Under the pieces are notes generated by a model. That model did not search any database. It was not told the DNA's origin and was given only the letters and a program-made list of their open reading frames with translations. Shown piece by piece: positions 9,401 to 17,665 of a stretch of DNA of 33,728 nucleotides. Position numbers and translations under genes: made by a program. Positions within the stretch are counted from its first letter, which is position 1. Each line of letters starts with the position of its first letter. Source of the DNA: Blastocatellia bacterium (GTDB lineage: Bacteria; Acidobacteriota; Blastocatellia; HR10); NCBI GenBank assembly GCA_035573895.1, contig DATLZR010000098.1, positions 1 through 33,728 of the forward strand, given 5' to 3'.

Positions 9401-11318
9401 GGCGGGCAACGCCATCAAACAGGTCGCATCGGCGCGATTTGGTGTGACACCGGCCTATCTCGTCTCGGCTGATGAGCTGGAGATCAAAATCGCGCAAGGA
9501 TCAAAGCCGGGCGAGGGAGGACAGCTTCCCGGTCATAAAGTGACGGTGGAGATTGCCCGTCTTCGTCACGCGACGCCTGGCATAGCGCTCATCTCGCCAC
9601 CCCCACATCACGATATTTATTCGATTGAGGACCTGGCCGAGCTAATTTATGACCTCCGCCAGATCAACCCTCGCGCCCGCATTGCCGTCAAGCTTGTGGC
9701 CGAAGCGGGTATCGGGACGATTGCCGCCGGCGTCGTCAAAGCCGGGGCCGATGTGGTTCACATTAGCGGGCATGATGGGGGGACCGGAGCATCGCCTCTC
9801 AGTTCGATCAAGTACGCCGGGATTCCCTGGGAGCTGGGCCTTCGTGAGGTCCAGGCGGCGCTCATGGCCAATGCTCTCCGGGGCCGGGTCGTCCTCCGCG
9901 TGGACGGAGGGTTGAAGACAGGTCGGGATGTCGTCCTCGCGGCCATGCTGGGCGCCGATGAATTTGGCTTCGGGACGGCAGCTCTCATTGCTCTGGGTTG
10001 TGTCATGGCTCGTCAGTGTCATCTTAATACCTGTCCGGTCGGAATCGCCACCCAGCGCGAGGACCTGCGCGCCCGCTTTCGCGGAAAGCCGGAACATGTT
10101 GTGCGCTTCTTTCTCTCTGTGGCCGAGCAGGTGCGAGAGATCCTCGCTCATCTCGGGTTTCGCCGCTTCGAGGAGATCATCGGGCGGAGCGACCTCGTCA
10201 AGCTTCGTGCACCCGATGGCTTCGTACTGGACGATGCTGAAAACCACACCCCTACTCGGGGAACCCTCTACCCGGGGAAAAAGAAGCAGCCCTCAGTAGT
10301 GGTCGGAGGAGCAAAAAGCGCCCGACTTGACCTGAGCATCCTCGTCGAAGCGGATTCTGCAACAGGATCGCGTGCTCGGAGATTTCTTCAGACGGCTCGC
10401 CGACAACATCCCGTACTCGATGATGTCATCCTTGGCGAGATCGCACCGTCGCTCGAGAGGGGGCAAGATGTTCATCTTTCTTTCCACATCAGCAATACCG
10501 ACCGGGCCGTGGGAGCGAGGCTCGCCGGAGAGATCGTTCGGCGGTACGGTGATAAAGGACTCTCCAGGCAATCCATTGAGATCACATTTCGCGGAACGGC
10601 GGGTCAGAGCTTTGGGGCTTTCTGCGTCTCCGGGTTGCGGCTTCTTCTTTTCGGGGATGCCAACGATTATGTGGGGAAAGGGATGGCCGGGGGAGAGATT
10701 GTGATTCGTCCGTCCGAGGCGGCTCGCTTCACCTGGCACGAAAATGTCATCGTGGGGAACACAGTCCTGTATGGTGCAACTGGAGGTCGGCTGTTTGCCG
10801 CCGGTCGCGCCGGAGAGCGGTTTGCCGTACGAAATAGCGGGGCCGTTGCCGTTGTCGAAGGCGTGGGAGATCACGGCTGTGAGTATATGACCGGTGGCGC
10901 GGTGGTTGTTCTGGGCGACGTAGGGTTCAACTTCGCTGCGGGTATGACCGGAGGCATCGCCATTGTGCTGGATGAGACCGAGCGCCTCATTCACCGGGTC
11001 AATCACGACCTCGTTTCACTGGCTCCCCTGGAAACGGCCGATGAACAGTGGCTGCGGGCCCTGCTCGTGAGCTACTGGGAAGCGACCTCGAGCCCTCGCG
11101 CCCGCATGCTGCTTGACTCCTGGAGCCACTGGGTCACGGCCTTCAGGAAGATCCTGCCCAAGTCGCCGGGAGAAATGGCTCTGCCTCCCCACGATCGGTT
11201 GCAAGACGACAGGAGATGGGATTTCTCTGATCTCAGTTATCGTTCAGGGGAAAGCCCCGTCGTCACCTATGGCTCGATCAATACGACGGAACTCGCACGA
11301 TCCGGCAGACACCTATAA
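6465..11318 (+). CDS. gltB: Glutamate synthase large subunit
   Basis: It converts glutamine plus 2-oxoglutarate into two glutamates. The start is ATG 6465 with GAGG eight bases upstream; an extension to 6387 lacks such a site. The product is 1617 residues, about 100 longer than usual. A short propeptide precedes Cys21 (RDSCGVGFIA), the catalytic N-terminal Cys of the class II amidotransferase domain (about 21-440). The central domain follows, then the FMN-binding synthase domain with PGEGGQLPGHK and SGHDGGTGASPLSS. The 3Fe-4S cluster cysteines are 1179, 1185 and 1190 (CVMARQCHLNTCPVG). The C-terminus is the GXGXG beta-helix domain (GGEIVIRP and similar repeats). About 20 extra residues near 122-150 coincide with a DNA palindrome. 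No gltD small subunit is adjacent, so whether NADPH or ferredoxin is the donor is unclear. Confidence 0.96.
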   Translation: MNATVMGETEEQRIDLERDSCGVGFIADLQGRRRHDILEMGLTALSRMRHRGAVSADAETGDGAGVLFQLPSQFFRRELLRRGVRLSPKARVAVGMVFLPASPEDYEASKRTIEDVIARTGRAGASLHASSVCSDTSGSPPRSVRIPLQCLGWRRVPVDLEVLGEEARAACPIIEQVIIAPTSPCSSDALERTLFLVRKEIEHRLSVAGLSAHIVSLSHRTIVYKALLVSSDLRRFFPDLQRLDFRTRFTIFHGRYSTNTRPSWRLVQPFRFLAHNGEINTLQGNRRWVQARTEMLASVWGGETKWLVPLLDERASDSANLDNVLELLFFSGRSLLHAMSMLVPEAYGRDPEKDPAIGAFYEYHECLIEPWDGPAALCFTDGRIVGAALDRNGLRPARYVITSDGLMVLASEVGVLPLSESHIVEKGRLGPGSMVALDTASRRLYRDEEIKRRLARRRPYRHWLKQHLIEIDRDAPSVESDAPSLSNPLKTLQRTFGYTREDLELILSQIAIEGKEPIGSMGDDTPLPALSQKPRLIYDYFKQLFAQVTNPPIDPLRERLVMSLDTWIGPRSNWLKEEPEACRMIRFRSPILTGNQFRWLKAQRGLPVAILPTRFPVSRAGEGLRQSIERLCAQAEKAVEQGAGILILSDRNVSGRWAPIPMLLAVGAVHQHLLRSGKRMRVGLVAEVGDARQDHHFACLIGYGASAVYPYLAYESVAALAEEKAMIDRHHAVITYRQVIGKGLLKIMSKMGISVLSSYHGAQLFEAVGLAPEVISRCFSGTPSRIGGVGWEGIAADVLQFHQRAFGKEDVFFQPGYHSNTTKIMAPRGAHVIARSEGTTSLDDYGFYRFRKNGEYHAFNPGVIRTLHRVAQSNGDQGRGPAPTELYHAYRAAVEDRPPLALRDFLTFDSPRRPISISEVEPVGEIVKRFSTSGMSHGALSREAHEALAIAMNRLGARSNSGEGGEDPSRYRRPRDGDWAGNAIKQVASARFGVTPAYLVSADELEIKIAQGSKPGEGGQLPGHKVTVEIARLRHATPGIALISPPPHHDIYSIEDLAELIYDLRQINPRARIAVKLVAEAGIGTIAAGVVKAGADVVHISGHDGGTGASPLSSIKYAGIPWELGLREVQAALMANALRGRVVLRVDGGLKTGRDVVLAAMLGADEFGFGTAALIALGCVMARQCHLNTCPVGIATQREDLRARFRGKPEHVVRFFLSVAEQVREILAHLGFRRFEEIIGRSDLVKLRAPDGFVLDDAENHTPTRGTLYPGKKKQPSVVVGGAKSARLDLSILVEADSATGSRARRFLQTARRQHPVLDDVILGEIAPSLERGQDVHLSFHISNTDRAVGARLAGEIVRRYGDKGLSRQSIEITFRGTAGQSFGAFCVSGLRLLLFGDANDYVGKGMAGGEIVIRPSEAARFTWHENVIVGNTVLYGATGGRLFAAGRAGERFAVRNSGAVAVVEGVGDHGCEYMTGGAVVVLGDVGFNFAAGMTGGIAIVLDETERLIHRVNHDLVSLAPLETADEQWLRALLVSYWEATSSPRARMLLDSWSHWVTAFRKILPKSPGEMALPPHDRLQDDRRWDFSDLSYRSGESPVVTYGSINTTELARSGRHL
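6865..6898. repeat. Perfect 10-bp inverted repeat inside gltB
   Basis: CGGACACTTC (6865-6874) and GAAGTGTCCG (6889-6898) flank a 14-base loop. It lies where the protein has about 20 residues more than typical GltB sequences, between EDVIARTG and CLGWRRVPVD, a junction that is normally short. This suggests insertion of a small palindromic element in frame. Confidence 0.6.
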
Positions 11319-11488
11319 CTTCCCCCGAATTGTTGACAAACCGGCGTCTGTTCATCGCGCTCCAGATCGCACGGAAAGGAGACCCTCCCATCATCTTCGA
11401 GCGGGGATTCCGTTAACATGGACGTTACACGGCCCTGATAGTCTTCTCTGTCACATGCGGCAGGAGTGATTGCCTGGAGCGGTCGGTC

Positions 11489-11505
11489 AGCCTCTTCGAG
11501 AGGCT
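11489..11505. other. Stem-loop between gltB and the HAD gene
   Basis: AGCCTCT (11489-11495) and AGAGGCT (11499-11505) form a perfect 7-bp stem with loop TCG, 49 bases before the next start codon. No T-run follows, so it is not a classical terminator. It may be a leader hairpin or a short palindromic repeat. Confidence 0.4.
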
Positions 11506-11553
11506 TCTGCCGAAAAATTATGATGAACTCAAGGGGATCCACGGAGGTAAGAA

Positions 11554-12426
11554 GTGAAAGCGAAATCGAATGCAACGAGGCACTATCTTCTGGCCAGCGA
11601 TTTTGATAAGACGCTGAGCTTCAACGATTCCGGCCATGTCTTGAGCGAGTTGCTGAACTTATCGGGGTTCGAGCAGAAGGTTGCATCGCTGGCGCGGATC
11701 AACCTGGTTCAGCAAGGGGGTGAGTTGGCATATCTCCTCCTGCATGACCCCGATTATCGGGGAGTGCGACGCGAACACCTGGTGGAAGTCGGTAAGCGAA
11801 TTCGGCTCAAGAAGAACATCTCTCTCCTCGCGCGCTTCCTCGAAGGTGGCATCGAAGGGCATCGCTTCTCCTTTTATGTGATCTCGGCAGCTCCTGAGGA
11901 TGTCATCCGATCGGCGCTCGAGGGGATCGTCCCCGCCGATCACATCTACGGGACTCAGTTCGAGTATGATCCCTCGACGGGGGAGATCCGTTCTATTCTT
12001 CGGGTCCCGGCGGGATACGGAAAGGTGGCTGTTCTCGATGATCTCCAATCGCGGTTGCAGGTGAGCCATCACCATATCATCTATGTCGGCGATGGTGTGT
12101 CGGACGTGCATGTCATGCTCCACGTCAATCAGCGAGAAGGGTACACAATCGCCGTGTCGGAGGCGCGGTACATTGCCCATATCGCCAAACGAACGATTCT
12201 GAGCGATGATGCCTTCAGCATTGTCGTGCCCATTTTAGAGGATATTGCTGGCTGGCCGGCCGATCGCATCCGAGCCTTATTTGAATCACAGGGGTTGCTC
12301 ATTCAGGAGTGGGGGAAGGTTCGCACCGACTGGCTGACGATCCGGGAGTCTCCTGGTCCCGCATTGCTGAATCAGGGCATCCCCGAAGGTTATGATGGTC
12401 GCAACAGTCGGGATCTCGCGGGTTGA
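11554..12426 (+). CDS. HAD-superfamily phosphatase, phosphoserine-phosphatase-like
   Basis: A cytoplasmic HAD hydrolase of 290 residues. Motif I is DFDKTL with nucleophile Asp16 and general acid Asp18. The motif II region follows [12 protein letters not shown], and motif III/IV is [12 protein letters not shown] with Asp180 and Asp184 binding Mg2+. The helical insert between motifs I and II is the cap type seen in SerB-like enzymes. The start is GTG 11554, with GGAGG six bases upstream. The last 30 or so residues are polar and poorly structured. The substrate cannot be told from the sequence; phosphoserine or another small phosphomonoester is possible. It sits alone between gltB and the mur genes, with gaps on both sides. 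Confidence 0.85.
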   Translation: MKAKSNATRHYLLASDFDKTLSFNDSGHVLSELLNLSGFEQKVASLARINLVQQGGELAYLLLHDPDYRGVRREHLVEVGKRIRLKKNISLLARFLEGGIEGHRFSFYVISAAPEDVIRSALEGIVPADHIYGTQFEYDPSTGEIRSILRVPAGYGKVAVLDDLQSRLQVSHHHIIYVGDGVSDVHVMLHVNQREGYTIAVSEARYIAHIAKRTILSDDAFSIVVPILEDIAGWPADRIRALFESQGLLIQEWGKVRTDWLTIRESPGPALLNQGIPEGYDGRNSRDLAG

Positions 12427-12878
12427 CCCCCTTCGATTTTGTTCGACATTGACGGCTGGGTTCGGTCGTTGAGGGAAGCAAAATCTACATCCGTCGCACC
12501 CCGACAGGAGTGGCAGCAGGGCGGTACGGTTACCTTTTCCTCCGGTCGTTCGACGGAGACGACCCTCGAACCACAGGGCGACGACCCGACCGGGGCCTCT
12601 AAAGGATCCAGCCCTTTTGGCGCCCCTGCGCTCGGAAGATGCGGGCGGTCTCCAGGATAAACCCCCATCGCTCCTGCTTTCAGGGAAGTGGGGCTTGTCT
12701 TTGAACGTCAGCCCCCGATGAGAATTCCGTTCCCGGGCCTTTTCATGTAGGAGATTCGTACCTTTTGCTTGACTTTCTCCGGAGACTCGGGGATCGTTAC
12801 GGGTATTCCTTGTCTGGCCGTTTCGTCGGCGAAGGCGGACCGGCCGACAAATCCTTAAGCGGACGGAGCAGTTTGATA
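12427..12878 (+). other. Intergenic region before murB
   Basis: About 450 bases with no convincing gene. It holds a small hairpin (GGTCGT and ACGACC near 12543-12565) and AGGAG at 12749-12753, ahead of an in-frame TTG (12765) that is the alternative murB start. Short frames here have arbitrary composition and no ribosome binding sites. Confidence 0.5.
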
Positions 12879-13799
12879 GTGGAGGCAACAATAGCGTCGG
12901 TCGCTCAATTGCGCGCTCAGCTCGTGGAGCAATATGGGGAAGACCGCGTTCGATGCCAGGAACCATTGGCACGATATGTAAACTGGCGCGTTGGCGGTCC
13001 GGCGGATCTTCTCTTCATCGCGCGGACGCGAGAGGAGCTGGTGACAGGTGTTCAGCGAGCACGTGACAGGTCGCTGCCCGTTACGGTGATCGGGTACGGA
13101 GCTAATGTGCTTGTCTCCGACCGAGGAATCCGGGGCCTTGTGATCGTCAATCGGGCGGAAGACATCACGGTGAGCGGGGAGCGAATCACCGCCGATTCAG
13201 GCACAAATCTCGTCACCCTCGCTCGGCGGGCCTGTGAAGAGGGCCTGTCAGGTTTAGAATTTCTCATCGGCATCCCCGGAACCGTCGGCGGAGCGATCGT
13301 CGGCAACGCGGGCACCCGGGACGAGTGGATCGGCGATCGGGTGGAGAGGATCGAAATTCTCGCTCCGCACGGCGAACTCCAATGGCTCGAGCAGCGAGAA
13401 CTGGACTTTGGCTATCGCAGAAGTCGTCTTCAGCGAACGGGAGAGATTATCCTCCGTGCCGTTTTGCTCGGGCGGAAGGCTCCTCGTGGGGAAATTGAAA
13501 AGCGGATGGATCAGATGCTGGCGGCCCGAAGAAATCAGCCGACCGGTCCGAGCGCGGGTTCGGTTTTCAAAAATCCTCCGGGGGATTTTGCCGGTCGGTT
13601 GATCGAAGCCTGCGGGTTAAAGGGCTATCGTATCGGAGGGGCAAAGATCTCCGAGCAACACGCCAACTTCATCATCAATACGGGAGGGGCAACGGCGGGA
13701 GAGATCAGGGCCCTGATCGAGGTAGCCCGGCAGGAGGTCGTCCGCAAGTTCGGCATCCGGCTGGAGGAAGAGGTGCGCTATCTCGGAGAGTGGGATTAA
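12879..13799 (+). CDS. murB: UDP-N-acetylenolpyruvoylglucosamine reductase
   Basis: A FAD/NADPH enzyme that reduces enolpyruvyl-UDP-GlcNAc to UDP-MurNAc, the second committed step of peptidoglycan synthesis. The FAD-binding signature is NWRVGGPADLLF (about residues 35-46), followed by VIGYGANVLVSD, GLEFLIGIPGTVGGAIVGNAGT and the C-terminal catalytic segment SAGSVFKNP with GGAKISEQHANFIINTGGATA. GTG 12879 has GGAG ten bases upstream and gives 306 residues, the normal length. An upstream TTG at 12765, with AGGAG 11 bases ahead, would add 38 unusual residues and is the alternative. The Tyr-loop region with FGYRRSRLQ supports the type IIa/type I-like layout. Its stop codon overlaps the murA start (TAATG), so the two are coupled. 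Confidence 0.93.
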   Translation: MEATIASVAQLRAQLVEQYGEDRVRCQEPLARYVNWRVGGPADLLFIARTREELVTGVQRARDRSLPVTVIGYGANVLVSDRGIRGLVIVNRAEDITVSGERITADSGTNLVTLARRACEEGLSGLEFLIGIPGTVGGAIVGNAGTRDEWIGDRVERIEILAPHGELQWLEQRELDFGYRRSRLQRTGEIILRAVLLGRKAPRGEIEKRMDQMLAARRNQPTGPSAGSVFKNPPGDFAGRLIEACGLKGYRIGGAKISEQHANFIINTGGATAGEIRALIEVARQEVVRKFGIRLEEEVRYLGEWD

Positions 13800-15112
13800 T
13801 GACCTGGATCATTCGCGGAGGTCGCCCGCTCCTGGGCGATGTGACAGTCGGCGGAGCAAAGAACACGGCTTTCAAGCTGATGATTGCCGCGCTCCTGGCT
13901 GATGATGTCAGCGTTCTGGAGAACGTGCCCGATGTGGGAGATACCCGCACGGTAGCCGAGATGATTCGGGCACTTGGAGGACAAGTCGAATGGGCGACGG
14001 GTCGAAGCCTCATAATTGATCCAGGAGGCGTCAGGCAGTATGTGCTTGATCGGGAGATGGCCACGCGCTGTCGAGCCTCGATCCTGTTTGCCGGACCGTT
14101 ACTCGCGCGCCTGGGCGAAGCTGTAATTCCTCTGCCCGGAGGTGATCGCATCGGCCGCCGTCCGGTGGACCGCCATCTCGCAGGCCTCCTGGCGCTCGGT
14201 GTGGAGACCCGCGATGAAGGTGGGCTTCTTCACCTCAGGGCACCTCGCCTTCGAGGAGCACGCTACCGATTTCCCAAAAGCACTCACACCGGGACGGAGA
14301 CACTGCTTCTGGCGGCTGTGTGTGCCGAGGGGGAAACTCTCCTGGAAAACGCTGCCTGCGAGCCGGAAGTGGACGACCTGATCGCTTTCCTAAGGAAGAT
14401 GGGGGCACAGGTCGAGCGGCTGACCGACCGAACGATCCGCATCCTTGGCGTTGCAGGACTACATGGCGCGCGTCACAGCATCATGCCCGACCGGAATGAA
14501 GCCGTGACTTACGCCTGTGCTGCTCTGATCACCCGGGGAGATGTAACGACCCACCAGGTGCAGCCCGTGCACCTGACGGCATTCATTGACGTCCTGAAGG
14601 CAATGAGGGCTGGCTGCCAGGCGGATGATAACAGGCTGCGCGTGTGGTATGATGGGCCACTCCGTCCCGTGACGATCACAACGTCGCCACACCCGGGATT
14701 CATGACCGATTGGCATCCGCTCGTGGCGTCTGTGCTGACGCAGGCCGAGGGAGTAAGCGTCGTCCATGAGACCGTGTTTGAAAATCGCTTTGGCTATGTG
14801 CCGTATTTGAGGCAAATGGGCGCGCGGATCGAGCTGTTCAATCCCGAGGTTCTCAATCCCGACGCAGTCTACAACTTCAACCCCGAGGACGACCATCCCG
14901 ATTACTTTCATGCCGCGCGGATCTTCGGGCCGACGCCTCTCCGCGGTGCCTGCGTGCATGCAACCGACGTTCGCGCCGGAGCGGCTCTCGTCCTGGCGGC
15001 GCTGGCAGCCGATGGTGAAACCACCTTAACGGGAATTGAGCACATCGAGCGGGGATACGAACGGCTCGATCTCGCTCTCCGGTCGCTTGGCGCAGACATT
15101 CGTCAGAAGTAG
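13799..15112 (+). CDS. murA: UDP-N-acetylglucosamine 1-carboxyvinyltransferase with Asp in place of the catalytic Cys
   Basis: It transfers enolpyruvate from PEP to UDP-GlcNAc, the first committed step of peptidoglycan synthesis. The 437-residue, two-domain EPT fold is recognisable: GGAKNTAF with Lys21 (E. coli Lys22), the loop LPGGDRIGRRPVDRH, SPHPGFMTD with the catalytic Asp region, ETVFENRFGYV, and the C-terminal TDVRAGAALVLAAL with the conserved Arg. At the loop position of E. coli Cys115 this protein has Asp116. The same change in Mycobacterium and Chlamydia MurA keeps activity but prevents fosfomycin alkylation. There is also an insert of about 20 residues after the ENRF segment (NPEVLNPDAVYNFNPEDD). 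The start is ATG 13799, overlapping the murB stop by one base; a GTG nine bases upstream is less likely. Confidence 0.9.
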   Translation: MTWIIRGGRPLLGDVTVGGAKNTAFKLMIAALLADDVSVLENVPDVGDTRTVAEMIRALGGQVEWATGRSLIIDPGGVRQYVLDREMATRCRASILFAGPLLARLGEAVIPLPGGDRIGRRPVDRHLAGLLALGVETRDEGGLLHLRAPRLRGARYRFPKSTHTGTETLLLAAVCAEGETLLENAACEPEVDDLIAFLRKMGAQVERLTDRTIRILGVAGLHGARHSIMPDRNEAVTYACAALITRGDVTTHQVQPVHLTAFIDVLKAMRAGCQADDNRLRVWYDGPLRPVTITTSPHPGFMTDWHPLVASVLTQAEGVSVVHETVFENRFGYVPYLRQMGARIELFNPEVLNPDAVYNFNPEDDHPDYFHAARIFGPTPLRGACVHATDVRAGAALVLAALAADGETTLTGIEHIERGYERLDLALRSLGADIRQK

Positions 15113-15255
15113 GACGCATCCCGGATTCGCAGAGATGACGATCCCCTTCGTCTCCGGTTTACGCGCAGGTCATCGTTATTTTTCGGCTATGGTTGGAAGC
15201 GGAGGGAGACGCCTGTCCATTCGGCGGAGATTTCGGTCATGGGGATTCAACCGGC

Positions 15256-15284
15256 TTGCCCTCACACGCCGACTGCCGTAAACT
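15256..15284 (+). promoter_or_regulatory. Possible sigma-70 promoter for the kinase gene
   Basis: TTGCCC (15256-15261), 17 bases, then TAAACT (15279-15284), about 48 bases before the kinase start codon. Both boxes are moderate matches, and the preceding 140 bases after murA hold no gene. Confidence 0.4.
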
Positions 15285-15331
15285 GTGGACGTCTGATGCG
15301 TAACGAAAGCGGTTGAGGGTCGGACTGACGC

Positions 15332-17665
15332 ATGGCGGAGATCGTCCCCATCACAGTGGGAGCCACCCTCTCACACTACCTTGTCCTGGAACGACTTGGT
15401 CGAGGGGGGATGGGGGAGGTCTGGAAGGCGGAGAATATACGGCTGAAGAAGATAGTTGCGCTCAAGACACTCTCGCCCAAGCTGCTTGCCGATCCTGATG
15501 CCAAAGCCCGATTCCTCCGGGAAGCCCGGTTAATCGCCCGGCTGGATCATCCCAACATCGCCAGCGTATTTGACATCGTGGAGGTGGGCGATCTCGTCTT
15601 CATCGTCATGGAGTACATTCAAGGCGAGTCGCTCGACCGGCGCATCGCTCGAGGTCCGCTGGATAAGAGCGAGGTCGTGAAGATTGCGGCTCAGGTGTGT
15701 GATGCATTGGCCGAGGCGCATCGCCATCGGATCATTCATCGAGACATTAAGCCGCACAATATCATGCTCACGCCGGCGGGTCATGTGAAGGTTCTTGATT
15801 TCGGACTGGCGAAGTTGCTGGCACCTCCGCAGATGGAGGAGACCACCGAAACACAAACGGTCGAGGCTACAGCTTTGACCATGCCGGGGATGACATTCGG
15901 CACGCGCAAATACATGTCGCCCGAGCAATGGCTCAGCCCGGAGGTTGATCATCGCAGCGATATTTTCTCCCTTGGCGTCGTGATTTTCGAGATGCTCGTC
16001 GGCGATCTCCCCATTGAGGGCTATCAATTGGCCAATATGATCGGCACCCAATCCACTGTCTGGTCGGGCGTCTTTCAGGGAGTCCCGCGAGAGTTTCGCC
16101 CGATACTGTTGAAGACGCTGGCCCGGAATCCCGACGATCGGTATCAAAGCGTGACTGAACTCATGCGCGATCTGGGGAGCCTTCCGCGCGTGACCGAGTA
16201 CGTGCCGGAAGTGACCGTCACTCCACCGGTGCTCGAAGCCCCGCCGCTGAAACCATCGGTGACGGTTTCCCTGCTTCACGCCATCGGCTATCTCGCACCC
16301 TCTTTGTTTCTGATTCACCTGGCGGGCGCACGACCGGGTACGCTCCGGGCGGCAAGCGCTGTCGTTCTGGCGGTGACTCTTCCTTTTCTCATCCGGGCAC
16401 TCGAGGGGCGTCTTGGGCGTCGGCTGAAACCGATCCGGTTGATCGCTCAGCGGACGGATCGGCGCGTGGCGCCGGTCGTCGGTCTGCTAATGCTGTTTGT
16501 GCTCGCGGCTGCCTTTAATATCGGAGACCTCTTCGGATGGGTTCAGCAATGGGGGGACTGGCGCTATGCCATTACATCGGTTCCGCGCCATAAGGATGTC
16601 GTGTTGATCGCTATTGATGCCGAGTCCCGCCAGAAATTCCTCGCCACCGACCCCGGCGCTTCTCAGTTGAAGAACTGGCGGCGGTACCACAGGCAACTCA
16701 TCGAGACGATTCTCGCTCATGGCCCTCCGAAGGCCATCGGGTTTGACATTTTCTTCGAGGATCCGACCGAATTCGATGCGGACTTCGCCCAGGCGATCAC
16801 TCGCGCCCGAAGCCAGGGAGTGCCCGTCATCATTGGGGAGTTTTTCGACGAGCAGAAGTATGAGTTTCGCCCGCCGACTCCGCAGATTCGCGCCGCCGTT
16901 GGCGATGCGGTTGGCCATCCGATCGTTCTCAAGGGGATGGACGATGTCGTCCGGGGGGTTCCGCTGGTTCTGCGGAGCAGGCGGGTGGATGAGGAAGCCG
17001 GTGTTGTGTTCACCCAGGAGGTGCCCTCGCTCTCGCTGCTCATGGTCAGCGGCGGAAGCTTCGATGCGACTCGCGTGTTGCCCGGTCAGGAGTTGCGTCT
17101 GGAGGATCGGGTCGTACCGCTTGCTTCCGGGCCGCAGTATGTGCGCAATCTCCCTCCGGACAGGTTCGATTACGAAACCTTTCTCATCGCCTACAGCCGG
17201 GATTCCCTTGAACAGCTCAGCTACTGGGATGTCTACGAGGGGAGCATCTTTAAGGATCGCCTCCCGGCCAATTACTTCCTCGGCAAATATGTCTTGATCG
17301 GAGCGGCGTATCCCGATTTCGAGCGTCCGGTGCAAATTCCCACAGATCGCGAGGTTTATCCGTTCTACGTCCACGCAAGCGCCATCAACGCAATGTTGCA
17401 AAACGCGTCTATCACGCAGGTGCGAGGATTTCCGGCGCTCTTGATTGTCGCGCTCGTCGGCCTGACGGTCTACGGAGCGGCGCTCCACTTTCGCCGACGT
17501 TTCCTCCTTCAGGCCGCATCAGTTGGCGGGATATGTGTGCTGGTGGGCGGGGCATCGTACTGGCTCTACACCAGCTCGTTCACCTGGTTCGATTCCTCCT
17601 ACACGATTTTTGCTGCCATCAGTGTGGGCCTTTTTTGTCGTCTAACGGAGGGAAGGCAAAAATGA
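15332..17665 (+). CDS. Membrane Ser/Thr protein kinase with periplasmic CHASE2 domain
   Basis: A 777-residue sensor kinase. The N-terminal cytoplasmic Hanks-type domain (about 14-275) has the Gly loop LGRGGMGEVWKAE, Lys45 (VALK), HRDIKPHN at 136-143 with catalytic Asp138, DFGLAK at 156-161 and MSPEQ, so it should be active. Three hydrophobic helices follow (about 310-330, 340-360 and 385-405). After them a CHASE2-type extracytoplasmic sensor (about 415-700: VVLIAIDAESRQKF, PPKAIGFDIFFEDP, ANYFLGKYVLIGAAYPDF) precedes three C-terminal helices. In many CHASE2 proteins the sensor precedes the output domain; here the kinase comes first. The stop overlaps the next start (ATGA), so the FecR-TPR gene is translationally coupled. 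CHASE2 ligands are unknown. It probably phosphorylates local targets in response to an envelope signal (inference). Confidence 0.93.
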   Translation: MAEIVPITVGATLSHYLVLERLGRGGMGEVWKAENIRLKKIVALKTLSPKLLADPDAKARFLREARLIARLDHPNIASVFDIVEVGDLVFIVMEYIQGESLDRRIARGPLDKSEVVKIAAQVCDALAEAHRHRIIHRDIKPHNIMLTPAGHVKVLDFGLAKLLAPPQMEETTETQTVEATALTMPGMTFGTRKYMSPEQWLSPEVDHRSDIFSLGVVIFEMLVGDLPIEGYQLANMIGTQSTVWSGVFQGVPREFRPILLKTLARNPDDRYQSVTELMRDLGSLPRVTEYVPEVTVTPPVLEAPPLKPSVTVSLLHAIGYLAPSLFLIHLAGARPGTLRAASAVVLAVTLPFLIRALEGRLGRRLKPIRLIAQRTDRRVAPVVGLLMLFVLAAAFNIGDLFGWVQQWGDWRYAITSVPRHKDVVLIAIDAESRQKFLATDPGASQLKNWRRYHRQLIETILAHGPPKAIGFDIFFEDPTEFDADFAQAITRARSQGVPVIIGEFFDEQKYEFRPPTPQIRAAVGDAVGHPIVLKGMDDVVRGVPLVLRSRRVDEEAGVVFTQEVPSLSLLMVSGGSFDATRVLPGQELRLEDRVVPLASGPQYVRNLPPDRFDYETFLIAYSRDSLEQLSYWDVYEGSIFKDRLPANYFLGKYVLIGAAYPDFERPVQIPTDREVYPFYVHASAINAMLQNASITQVRGFPALLIVALVGLTVYGAALHFRRRFLLQAASVGGICVLVGGASYWLYTSSFTWFDSSYTIFAAISVGLFCRLTEGRQK

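Noticed and set aside
11319-11553. Riboswitch or sigma-70 promoter before the HAD gene
   Set aside because: TTGACA occurs at 11334, but no -10 box follows at 16-18 bases, and the single hairpin at 11489 does not fit any riboswitch I know.
12286-12972. 228-codon minus-strand frame and short plus-strand frames before murB
   Set aside because: Low-quality composition rich in Arg, Pro and Ser, no ribosome binding site, and overlap with the ends of two real genes.
16487-17488. 333-codon minus-strand frame
   Set aside because: It is antisense to the CHASE2 domain, which is clearly coding on the plus strand.
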